From positions 1 to 5,846 of the forward strand of contig DMPB01000153.1 of NCBI GenBank assembly GCA_003456175.1: a stretch of DNA of 5,846 nt, written 5' to 3'. The position numbers were made by a program, and so were the translations under genes. How positions within the stretch are numbered: position 1 is the first letter of the stretch; each line of letters starts with the position of its first letter. Shown piece after piece: positions 1-5,846 of this stretch. A model generated the notes under the pieces. That model saw only the letters and a list, made by a program, of their open reading frames with translations, was not told where the DNA came from and did no database searches. This DNA comes from Chitinophagaceae bacterium. Lineage in GTDB: Bacteria; Bacteroidota; Bacteroidia; Chitinophagales; Chitinophagaceae.

Positions 1-1207
1 CTAAAGTTGAACTCCAAAGTGCGTTAGGGCCATCATCGTGGCGGCGCCAACTAGTGTTACCACTTGTTGGAACACCTCTCCAGCTATTGTTGGGTGTAGC
101 ACGTGAACTATCGCCACACAAAGCTTGCCATGTATTTTCAAAACTTTCGTTGTAAGGTAATGTAGCAAATGTTGCAGCATTAGCTGTTACCATAAAACTA
201 TTCGAAGGTGTACTTTGTGATGTGTTGGTACAAGTAGTTATTCTTCTATAGTAAGTAACACCAGTTGTAGTTGTATTTAAAGCTAGACCTATCTGACCAT
301 TGATATCAGCCCAATCTGTTCCATTCGCTGAACTTTGCCATTGATAAGCATAACCACTAGTAGGTGTAACCCCATTTACCGTAAGGGAAAAAGGAACACC
401 AACACAAACAGCGCTGTTACCAACCACAGTACCAGCAGGTGGCGCACTTGTACAACCTGTAGGTGGCGTAAACGTGAAGGTTAAACCACTAGCAGGAACA
501 ATGGTAGTTGAAAATGCAATTGTTTCAGATGCAGTAGCTGCGTTGGTTGTAGCAGCCCAACTTGTAGTAGAAGTTCTTGCACGGAAATCGGTATTGTTTT
601 GACCCTTAATACCAACTTGTACTGTACCAGCAGTAGCCGGACCAACAACATTACCATAAACAATTTGAACGGTATTACCATTCTCGTTTAAACGAATTTG
701 CATGTTAATCACTGAACCAGTTTGGTTGTAACGCATAGCGTTTTTCCATTGCACTACCAACGTTCTATTAGGCGCTGTACCAATAGTACTGTAGCTTAAT
801 TCTGAGGTGTCAGTAGCATCTATATCCACGTTCATAGCACTAATTACATTAGAAACTAAGCCAGTGCTTGTAGAATTAATGACAGTTGCAGTGGTACCTC
901 CAATAGCAAAGCTACCTGTACACAGTACAATGTAACCGTTGTACCCAACCGCAAAGCGATCGAAGGTTTGACCATTGAAAGAAAAGTTAAATCCGATAGG
1001 GAAGCCAATGCCCGTTACAGGGCCAAATGCACCAGCTGTGTTATCGTTGAACACCTCATCGTCAGATGTATTACCCCCCAGAACATTACCTCCAGTAATG
1101 CCTGTGTAGGTTCCATTGCTCTGACCAAAAGTGTACAAATTAACCAGCTGAGCGTTTGCTAGTACCGTGACCGTACACAGTAGTAGCAACAAGTAGAGTT
1201 TTCTCAT
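1..1207 (-). CDS. Large secreted multi-domain protein, N-terminal part (Ig-like and choice-of-anchor-J-like domains; probable T9SS cargo)
   Basis: This frame opens at ATG 1207 and stays open for 402 codons to the window edge, so the C-terminus is missing. Residues 1-19 form a clear Sec signal peptide: MRK, a leucine-rich core, then ANA before Gln20, with no lipobox cysteine. Residues ~21-245 are a Gly/Thr/Asn-rich beta domain with the pattern IGFNFSFNG..FDRFAVGYNGYI (residues 71-93), common at the N-terminus of Bacteroidota surface proteins. Residues ~251-343 look like an Ig-like domain (Cys268, YQWQSS with Trp290, YYRR, Cys326). From ~349, LPYNESFEN followed by NNSWRG and SWRRHDDG resembles the start of a choice-of-anchor-J/cleaved-adhesin domain. 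Such proteins usually end in a type IX sorting or gliding-motility-associated C-terminal domain; that is inference, because the end is not in the window. The start is preceded by an A-rich leader without Shine-Dalgarno. The substrate or ligand is unknown; adhesion or an extracellular enzyme are both possible. Confidence 0.85.
   Translation of the reverse strand, partial: MRKLYLLLLLCTVTVLANAQLVNLYTFGQSNGTYTGITGGNVLGGNTSDDEVFNDNTAGAFGPVTGIGFPIGFNFSFNGQTFDRFAVGYNGYIVLCTGSFAIGGTTATVINSTSTGLVSNVISAMNVDIDATDTSELSYSTIGTAPNRTLVVQWKNAMRYNQTGSVINMQIRLNENGNTVQIVYGNVVGPATAGTVQVGIKGQNNTDFRARTSTTSWAATTNAATASETIAFSTTIVPASGLTFTFTPPTGCTSAPPAGTVVGNSAVCVGVPFSLTVNGVTPTSGYAYQWQSSANGTDWADINGQIGLALNTTTTGVTYYRRITTCTNTSQSTPSNSFMVTANAATFATLPYNESFENTWQALCGDSSRATPNNSWRGVPTSGNTSWRRHDDGPNALWSSTL
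373..387 (+). repeat. Coding copy of the catttaccgtaagg element
   Basis: The 15 bases catttaccgtaaggg are identical to those at 2805-2819 in the spacer upstream of the photolyase gene. Here they lie inside the secreted-protein gene and encode part of SLTVNG in the Ig-like domain. A chance 15-bp match is unlikely in a window this small, but the element also fits normal coding, so its role is open. Confidence 0.5.
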
Positions 1208-1245
1208 CGCGGTTGTTTTGTTTTAAAATAGTAGTTTCAGCAGGG

Positions 1246-1266
1246 AAGTTAAGAGAACCTTAACTT
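1246..1266 (-). other. Perfect 8-bp inverted repeat in the photolyase-secreted protein spacer
   Basis: Arms aagttaag (1246-1253) and cttaactt (1259-1266) flank the 5-base loop agaac. The element lies 47 bp past the photolyase stop and 39 bp before the secreted-protein start. The stem is AT-rich and no T-run follows it on the minus strand, so it is at best a weak terminator. An operator or a 5'-leader hairpin of the secreted-protein gene is equally possible. The rest of the 1208-1312 spacer shows no convincing TTG/TAnnTTTG promoter. Confidence 0.35.
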
Positions 1267-1312
1267 TTAAGCAAGAAAAATTTGTAAGTACTTCTATATT
1301 TCTGTGGAAAAA

Positions 1313-2785
1313 TTAAACATCACCCTTCCTAACAATTGTAAGTTTTCCCAAAATGGAACTGTTTGCTGCTTTCACAGCTTTGCTCTGCTTGGTGCTCCAA
1401 AGCATTTCACGGGCGTATTTACCCGTAAGGGTAATATCAACAATAGGCAACGGATAATTATCGCCGAGTACACACTGGTATAATAACTGCTCTTGCGCCG
1501 TTAGCTTCCACGGTGTAAAGAGCAGCGGCACAGGCACATTGGCCATAGCGGGCAACCATTTTTTAATAAAAACACCTCCTGCATCATGCTCTTCGGCCTG
1601 CTTTGTTGGGTTGTAAATTCGTATGGTATTAATGCCTGTACAGCCTGCCTGCATTTGCAATTGCGGATAATGAATGCCTGGCTCATAATCTAAAAACTGC
1701 TGTGCCAAATATTGTGCAATAGCCTGCCATGGCAACCATAAATGATGCGTTGCAAAGCTTACCAACATAGCCCGCATTCTAAAATTCAAATAACCCGTTG
1801 TTATTAAACATTGCATGCAAGCATCTACTAGTGGATATCCTGTTTCGCCACGCTGCCATGCTTGCAGATAAGTTTCGTTTACAGTTCGGTTTAATGTTTG
1901 AAAACCTGCGTTAATATCGTTAAACTCAATACTACATTGCGTTTCAAACTTTTGTATAAAATGACAATGCCATAACAACCTGCTCTGAAAAAATCGATAC
2001 TGCTTTTTTAACGCCGGATATTGCTGAACAGCCTGTTGCGATGCCTGATACACTTGCCGCACACTCATATTACCATAAGCAATGTAAGCACTCAATCTAC
2101 TACAATGAAATCTTGCTTTTTCTGGCTTACTAATATGGTAACTGTACCCTGCTGCACGCTCTCGTATAAAACTTTGCAAGTATTGTTGTGCATAGTACAC
2201 GCCGCCCGGTTGCATACTTTTATTTTTGGCGAGCAATTGTATTTGTATGCCTTGCGGCAAATGAAAACGCTCTGGCAAAAATATGCTCCTTGTTAATGCT
2301 GCAAGTTGTACAACATCAATCGTAATTTGCGGAGCATGCATTACTTCAAACCAATGTTTGTTCCACACAGCTGTTCTTTCGCGTAAGCCTCTGATAATAC
2401 CATTGCTGGGAAACTCCTGCCAAGAAATAGCATGTTGCTTACACCATGCGGCCACGGCTTTATCTCTACTGAAAGTGATGGCATTACCTGTTTCTTCGTA
2501 ACTGTACAAATTGGCAATAGCATCATTTGCTTGCAAGTATGCAAGCACCTCTAGCACTTCGCCATATGCAACTATGAATGTGGCTTCATGTGGTTGTAAC
2601 TGTTGTTGTAATGCAGTAATACTCTCCCAAACAAAACGCCAGTGTCTGATATCACTATCGCCATATTGCATCACCGATGGCTCGAATACATACAGCAATA
2701 ATATTGGCTGCTGCTTTGCCATAGCTGCTGCCAAAGGTGCATGATCTTGCAACCGCAAATCTCTTTTAAACCAAACTACATGCAT
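1313..2785 (-). CDS. Photolyase/cryptochrome-family FAD protein (deoxyribodipyrimidine photolyase-like)
   Basis: A complete 490-residue protein of normal length for a class I-like photolyase. Residues 1-~165 are the alpha/beta antenna-binding domain, opening with the hallmark VVWFKRDLRLQDHAPL. Residues ~195-470 are the helical FAD domain, with LQAWQRGETGYPLVDACM (308-324), NFRMRAM (334-340), RIYNPTKQ (389-396) and FIKKWLP (406-412). The family uses blue light and reduced FAD to split UV-induced pyrimidine dimers, or acts as a light sensor. Against E. coli PhrB as I remember it, Trp359 is kept (Trp353), and Trp277 (Trp272) and Arg342/Arg344 (Arg336/Arg338) are kept. Trp382 is Leu376, Trp384 is Met378, Asn378 is His372, Glu274 is Arg269, and Trp306 falls at about Arg300. 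It therefore belongs to a divergent subfamily with LQMQAGCTGINTIRIYNP in place of the WQWAAS region. Family membership is firm; dimer repair is not assured. The ATG at 2785 directly precedes the conserved N-terminus; no Shine-Dalgarno is seen. Confidence 0.93.
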   Translation of the reverse strand: MHVVWFKRDLRLQDHAPLAAAMAKQQPILLLYVFEPSVMQYGDSDIRHWRFVWESITALQQQLQPHEATFIVAYGEVLEVLAYLQANDAIANLYSYEETGNAITFSRDKAVAAWCKQHAISWQEFPSNGIIRGLRERTAVWNKHWFEVMHAPQITIDVVQLAALTRSIFLPERFHLPQGIQIQLLAKNKSMQPGGVYYAQQYLQSFIRERAAGYSYHISKPEKARFHCSRLSAYIAYGNMSVRQVYQASQQAVQQYPALKKQYRFFQSRLLWHCHFIQKFETQCSIEFNDINAGFQTLNRTVNETYLQAWQRGETGYPLVDACMQCLITTGYLNFRMRAMLVSFATHHLWLPWQAIAQYLAQQFLDYEPGIHYPQLQMQAGCTGINTIRIYNPTKQAEEHDAGGVFIKKWLPAMANVPVPLLFTPWKLTAQEQLLYQCVLGDNYPLPIVDITLTGKYAREMLWSTKQSKAVKAANSSILGKLTIVRKGDV

Positions 2786-2804
2786 GTAATACTGCTATAA
2801 CAAT

Positions 2805-2874
2805 CATTTACCGTAAGGGTTCTTATCTGGTATAATGATACCTTACGGTAAATGTATCTGCATTTGCCGTAAGG
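2805..2874. repeat. Three copies of a 14-bp element, two as a perfect inverted pair
   Basis: Copy 1, catttaccgtaagg, is at 2805-2818. Copy 2 at 2841-2854 is its exact reverse complement. Copy 3 at 2861-2874 is direct again with one change (catttgccgtaagg). Copies 1 and 2 can form a perfect 14-bp stem with a 22-base loop. Copies 2 and 3 can form a competing stem with a 6-base loop and one imperfect pair. On the minus strand the cluster ends 19 bp before the photolyase start, so it may lie in that gene's leader. The function is unknown: a leader structure, a protein-binding site, or members of a dispersed repeat family. Confidence 0.8.
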
Positions 2875-2890
2875 CTGAACCTATTGTAAC

Positions 2891-2921
2891 GCAATCGGCT
2901 CGCCAAAGGCGAGCCGATTGC
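2891..2921 (-). terminator. Strong GC-rich hairpin downstream of hppA (probable terminator)
   Basis: A perfect 14-bp stem, gcaatcggctcgcc (2891-2904) with ggcgagccgattgc (2908-2921), closes on the 3-base loop aaa. It starts 20 bp after the hppA stop and stands out as GC-rich in AT-rich surroundings. On the minus strand it is followed by GTTACAATAGG, with no T-run, so it is not a textbook intrinsic terminator. It may instead protect the hppA mRNA 3' end or be a REP-like palindrome. Its position between two same-strand genes favours transcript-end formation. Confidence 0.55.
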
Positions 2922-2941
2922 TATCATGATTGCAGTAAAAC

Positions 2942-5131
2942 TTACTTTTTTACTACCACTACTTTAGCCATTTGTTGTTGCTTCTCCATCGCTTTTTTAA
3001 CATGTCCGGCATCGGTACCATGTATTTTAGCTAAGGTTGGCGCTAACACCAAGCTTACAATACTCATCAACTTAATTAAAATATTCATGCTTGGGCCACT
3101 TGTATCTTTAAAAGGATCACCAACGGTATCACCAGTTACGCTAGCCTTATGTGGTTCACTTTTTTTGTAATATTTCTGTCCATCAATATCAACGCCTTTT
3201 TCAAAACTTTTCTTAGCATTATCCCAAGCACCACCGGCATTGTTTTGGAACATACCCATGAGTACCCCACTTACAGTAGCACCTGCCAAAAAGCCACCTA
3301 AAGCTTCCGGACCAAATGCGAAACCAATAACTATGGGAGAAACAATGGCAATAGCACCAGGCAACATCATTTTTTTGATAGAAGCATCGGTACTAATAGC
3401 AACGCAACGATCGTATTGAGGCTTACCAGTGCCTTGTAAGATGCCTGGTATTTCTTTGAACTGACGGCGTACTTCTTGTACCATTGCCATAGCAGCTTGT
3501 CCTACAGCATTGATAGCCAGAGAACTGAAAATAAATGGAATCATACCACCCACAAACAAGCAAGCTAACACATCGGCCTTGTATATATCGATACCATCAA
3601 TTTTTGCAGTACCTACGAAAGCAGCAAATAAAGCAAGTGCTGTTAAAGCCGCCGAGGCAATAGCAAAACCTTTACCTGTGGCAGCAGTGGTATTACCCAC
3701 AGCATCGAGCACGTCTGTTTTTTCACGAACATCGCTGGGTAGCTCACTCATTTCTGCGATACCACCTGCATTATCGGCAATAGGACCGAAAGCATCAATG
3801 GCCAATTGCATAGCAGTTGTAGCCATCATACCAGCAGCGGCAATGGCAACTCCATACAAACCTGCATAATAGAAGCTACCGTAAATACCTGCAGCCAATA
3901 CTAAAATTGGTAACATGGTACTTTCCATACCAACTGCCAAACCACCAATTACATTCGTGGCATGACCTGTAGCGGAACGGTTGATGATGCTCAACACCGG
4001 ACGCTTACCCATAGCTGTGTAATATTCGGTGATGATACTCATTAATGCACCCACTACTAAACCTACTACGATAGCTCCAAAAACACCTTTGTTAGTGAAA
4101 GCCTCGCCACGTAGTTCCATATTAGCAGGTAAGATGTAAAAGGTTAAGAAATAGCAAGCAACTGCAGTAAGAATAATACTTCCCCAGTTACCCATATTCA
4201 ATGCCTTTTGTACGTTGCTTGTGTTGATGCCAGCACTATCGCTTACACGCACAAACCATGTACCTATAATTGAGAATACAATACCAACACCAGCAATTAA
4301 CATTGGCAATAAAATAGGGCCATAGCCACCAAAATCGTCTACACTTCTGGTTTCTTGACCGAGCACCATGGTTGCAAGCACCGTAGCGACATAAGAACCA
4401 AACAAGTCGGCACCCATACCAGCTACGTCTCCCACATTATCACCAACGTTATCGGCGATAGTAGCAGGGTTACGTGGATCATCTTCTGGGATACCAGCTT
4501 CTACCTTACCCACTAAATCTGCACCTACATCGGCAGCTTTGGTATAGATACCACCCCCCACACGGGCAAATAATGCAATACTCTCTGCACCCAAGCTAAA
4601 ACCTGTTAACACTTCAATAGCTCTCAACATTTCTTCACTCGTAGCATCTGAAGCTGGTGCGAACATTTGTTTGAAAATAATGAAAAGTGCGCCTAAACCT
4701 AAAACTGCTAAACCAGCAACACCCAAGCCCATTACAGAACCACCAGTGAAAGAAACATTTAACGCTTTACTTAAACTAGAACGTGCAGCTTGTGCAGTAC
4801 GTACGTTCGCTTTGGTAGCAATGCTCATACCTATCCAACCGGCAAAAGCACTAGATACAGCACCAATTACAAATGCTAAGGCAATAAGCGGGTGACTGTT
4901 TTCATTTTGAGAAGCCATAAAACCTAATAGCAACGCTACTATCACCACGAAGTAGGCCAATATTTTCCATTCGGCTCTTAGAAACGCCATAGCACCGTCG
5001 GCAATGGCTGTACTAATGGTCTTCATTTTTTCATCGCCTGCATCTTGTTTGGCAACCCACTGATATTTCAAGTAGGTATACACCAACCCTACGACGCCCA
5101 ATGCTGGTACAGCATAAAAGAGACTGTTCAT
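2942..5131 (-). CDS. hppA: Membrane-bound ion-pumping pyrophosphatase (K+-dependent, probable H+-translocating)
   Basis: With the start at ATG 5131 the protein has 729 residues, typical for membrane pyrophosphatases of about 16 transmembrane helices. It hydrolyses cytosolic pyrophosphate and pumps ions across the inner membrane. Active-site motifs are intact: [11 protein letters not shown] (201-211), [16 protein letters not shown] (227-242), [14 protein letters not shown] (448-461) and [17 protein letters not shown] (667-683). [10 protein letters not shown] (479-488) has Ala483 and Gly486 where K+-independent enzymes carry Lys and Thr, so K+ dependence is predicted. The gate Glu of DLFES (Glu246 in the Thermotoga enzyme) is Gly245, while GAESIALF (181-188) has Glu183 in helix 5 where Ser or Thr is usual. 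That swap matches the Flavobacterium-type H+ pumps as I recall them. The frame could be extended to a TTG at 5203, but that codon lies upstream of the -7 element at 5181-5188. [12 protein letters not shown] is also a normal family N-terminus. There is no Shine-Dalgarno. Confidence 0.97.
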   Translation of the reverse strand: MNSLFYAVPALGVVGLVYTYLKYQWVAKQDAGDEKMKTISTAIADGAMAFLRAEWKILAYFVVIVALLLGFMASQNENSHPLIALAFVIGAVSSAFAGWIGMSIATKANVRTAQAARSSLSKALNVSFTGGSVMGLGVAGLAVLGLGALFIIFKQMFAPASDATSEEMLRAIEVLTGFSLGAESIALFARVGGGIYTKAADVGADLVGKVEAGIPEDDPRNPATIADNVGDNVGDVAGMGADLFGSYVATVLATMVLGQETRSVDDFGGYGPILLPMLIAGVGIVFSIIGTWFVRVSDSAGINTSNVQKALNMGNWGSIILTAVACYFLTFYILPANMELRGEAFTNKGVFGAIVVGLVVGALMSIITEYYTAMGKRPVLSIINRSATGHATNVIGGLAVGMESTMLPILVLAAGIYGSFYYAGLYGVAIAAAGMMATTAMQLAIDAFGPIADNAGGIAEMSELPSDVREKTDVLDAVGNTTAATGKGFAIASAALTALALFAAFVGTAKIDGIDIYKADVLACLFVGGMIPFIFSSLAINAVGQAAMAMVQEVRRQFKEIPGILQGTGKPQYDRCVAISTDASIKKMMLPGAIAIVSPIVIGFAFGPEALGGFLAGATVSGVLMGMFQNNAGGAWDNAKKSFEKGVDIDGQKYYKKSEPHKASVTGDTVGDPFKDTSGPSMNILIKLMSIVSLVLAPTLAKIHGTDAGHVKKAMEKQQQMAKVVVVKK

Positions 5132-5180
5132 AAGCAAAAGCAATAGTTTGATTTCGTTAATTAATAAGTATAGATTGAAC

Positions 5181-5188
5181 CAAATATA
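5181..5188 (-). promoter_or_regulatory. Bacteroidota-type -7 promoter element for hppA
   Basis: The minus strand reads TATATTTG, an exact match to the Bacteroidota -7 consensus TAnnTTTG. Transcription would start near 5174, giving a leader of about 43 bases before the hppA ATG at 5131. No good TTG -33 element is seen at the expected spacing (TTTAA lies there instead), so activity may depend on other factors. Confidence 0.6.
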
Positions 5189-5201
5189 GGTTTCACAAGA
5201 C

Positions 5202-5230
5202 AAAAGCTGTTAAATTTCTTAACAAACAGC
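5202..5230 (-). terminator. Possible weak terminator between the GH31 gene and hppA
   Basis: An inverted repeat gctgtt (5206-5211) / aacagc (5225-5230) encloses 13 bases, which include a competing gttaa/ttaac pair. On the minus strand the hairpin is followed by TTTTG; on the plus strand it is followed by cc and a run of six T. It lies 60 bp after the GH31 stop and just upstream of the hppA -7 element, so it could act in both directions. The stem is only 6 bp, so the call is tentative. Confidence 0.35.
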
Positions 5231-5290
5231 CCTTTTTTATCGCTACTTATACCTTTTTTAAGCATCGAAGTATATGAACCGCGGCATCAT

Positions 5291-5846
5291 TTACTGTAAA
5301 GTAATACGCATGGGTTTTCCACTGTAGGTAAAACTTACCATACCTACCCCATTGCTAAAACGCATGCTTACCGACTTACCTTGAACAAGTACTTTCTTGT
5401 ACTTACTACCATGTATATAAAAATGAATGAGTCGGCGCTGAGGCTTGGCAGCATAGCCCCTGCCTTCACTGAAAACATTGATTGTACAAGTAGTTCGCGT
5501 GGGCTGCGCTGCAAAGTTTATTTTCTCGAATTGTTGTGTTAATGCGGCATCCTTAGTTTCACCATCATCGTCGTACACAAAGCCACTACTTGATTGTGCA
5601 CTTGCATAATAATGCATTTCGAAAGTATTGAGCAAGGCATCTTTAGTAGTAGTAATATTTCTATTCATATTTAAAGATGGAACAAAGGAACCTGCTCTAA
5701 CAAAAACTGGCATGCTATCTATTGGGGCACTTGCTGTAACCATTGTACCACCAGCTATTACCACTGCTCCACCAAGCACATACCAAGGTGTACCTTGCGG
5801 TAAATAAACGGTTCGTTCAGTAGCACCTTTTTGTAAAATTGGCGCG
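5291..5846 (-). CDS. Glycoside hydrolase family 31 enzyme, C-terminal fragment (alpha-glucosidase/alpha-xylosidase type)
   Basis: The frame is open from the window edge to the TAA at 5291-5293, giving 184 C-terminal residues; a GTG at 5779 is internal and not the start. The fragment begins with APILQKGATERTVYLPQG (1-18) followed by TPWY, then APIDSMPVFVRAGSFVPS (40-57). This is the GH31 segment that follows the catalytic barrel, where families typically show a 'vYLPkG.WY...PvFvRaGsiiP' pattern. Residues ~73-184 form the distal beta-sandwich (DUF5110-like), with the characteristic acidic YDDDGET (91-97) and a final GKPMRITLQ. GH31 enzymes cleave alpha-linked glucosides or xylosides by a retaining mechanism, but the catalytic aspartates lie outside the window. 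Substrate and cell location therefore cannot be stated. No neighbouring sugar-uptake genes are visible. The gene ends 159 bp before the hppA start, with a possible weak terminator between. Confidence 0.9.
   Translation of the reverse strand, partial: APILQKGATERTVYLPQGTPWYVLGGAVVIAGGTMVTASAPIDSMPVFVRAGSFVPSLNMNRNITTTKDALLNTFEMHYYASAQSSSGFVYDDDGETKDAALTQQFEKINFAAQPTRTTCTINVFSEGRGYAAKPQRRLIHFYIHGSKYKKVLVQGKSVSMRFSNGVGMVSFTYSGKPMRITLQ

Noticed and set aside
481..681. Minus-strand 66-codon open frame inside the secreted-protein gene
   Set aside because: It is an alternative frame of the signal-peptide-bearing protein; the Leu/Val-rich composition is a frame artefact of Thr/Asn/Gly-rich codons.
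1286..1293. 8-bp palindrome aagtactt in the spacer before the secreted-protein gene
   Set aside because: Short, AT-rich palindromes are expected by chance and nothing nearby ties it to a promoter or operator.
2021..2744. Several plus-strand open frames antisense to the photolyase gene
   Set aside because: They overlap the strongly conserved photolyase frame, are Cys/Ser-rich and resemble no protein family.
2831..2836. TATAAT on the plus strand, like an E. coli -10 box
   Set aside because: It lies in the loop of the inverted repeat, no plus-strand gene follows, and Bacteroidota promoters use TAnnTTTG instead.
2786..2941. Possible small RNA or CRISPR-like repeat array in the spacer
   Set aside because: The copies are only 14 bp, one is inverted and spacings are 22 and 6 bases, which does not fit a CRISPR array; no promoter for an independent RNA is seen.
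2835..3170. Plus-strand 111-codon open frame antisense to the hppA end
   Set aside because: It runs across the hairpin spacer and the antisense of conserved hppA codons; the translation is Cys-rich and low in plausibility, with no family resemblance.
3510..3869. Plus-strand 119-codon open frame inside hppA
   Set aside because: The Ala/Pro/Ile-rich translation is a mirror of Gly/Ala-rich membrane helices of hppA on the other strand; no independent gene signals.

Overview
The window looks like a chromosomal segment from a Bacteroidota bacterium, probably near Chitinophagaceae; the genus cannot be fixed from this sequence. Four things point there: an exact Bacteroidota-type -7 element (TATATTTG) before the pyrophosphatase gene, no Shine-Dalgarno sequence at any start, a large secreted multi-domain beta-sandwich protein of the kind exported by type IX secretion, and a pyrophosphatase with the ion-gate signature described for Flavobacterium-type enzymes. 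DNA is moderately AT-rich.

All four genes lie on the minus strand, so transcription runs from high to low coordinates. From the upstream end: (1) 5846-5291, the C-terminal part of a glycoside hydrolase family 31 enzyme, cut by the window edge; (2) 5131-2942, a complete membrane-bound, ion-pumping pyrophosphatase (hppA), with a start moved inward to 5131 because the longer reading frame begins at a TTG upstream of its own promoter; (3) 2785-1313, a complete photolyase/cryptochrome-family flavoprotein that lacks several classical photolyase residues; (4) 1207-1, the N-terminal 402 residues of a large secreted protein with a signal peptide, an N-terminal beta-rich domain, an Ig-like domain and the start of a choice-of-anchor-J-like domain.

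The genes do not form an obvious pathway. The spacers of 87-159 bp, a promoter at 5181-5188 and hairpins in the spacers suggest mostly separate transcription units. No gap between genes exceeds 300 bp. The richest non-coding stretch is 2786-2941: it holds a perfect 14-bp GC-rich hairpin and three copies of a 14-bp element (catttaccgtaagg), two of them a perfect inverted pair. A 15-bp identical copy lies inside the secreted-protein gene, and weaker copies occur in other genes. This may be a dispersed genomic repeat.

I see no tRNA, rRNA, CRISPR array, insertion sequence or defence system here. The points most worth a second look are the pyrophosphatase ion-specificity residues, the altered electron-transfer and substrate residues of the photolyase homologue, and the repeat family.
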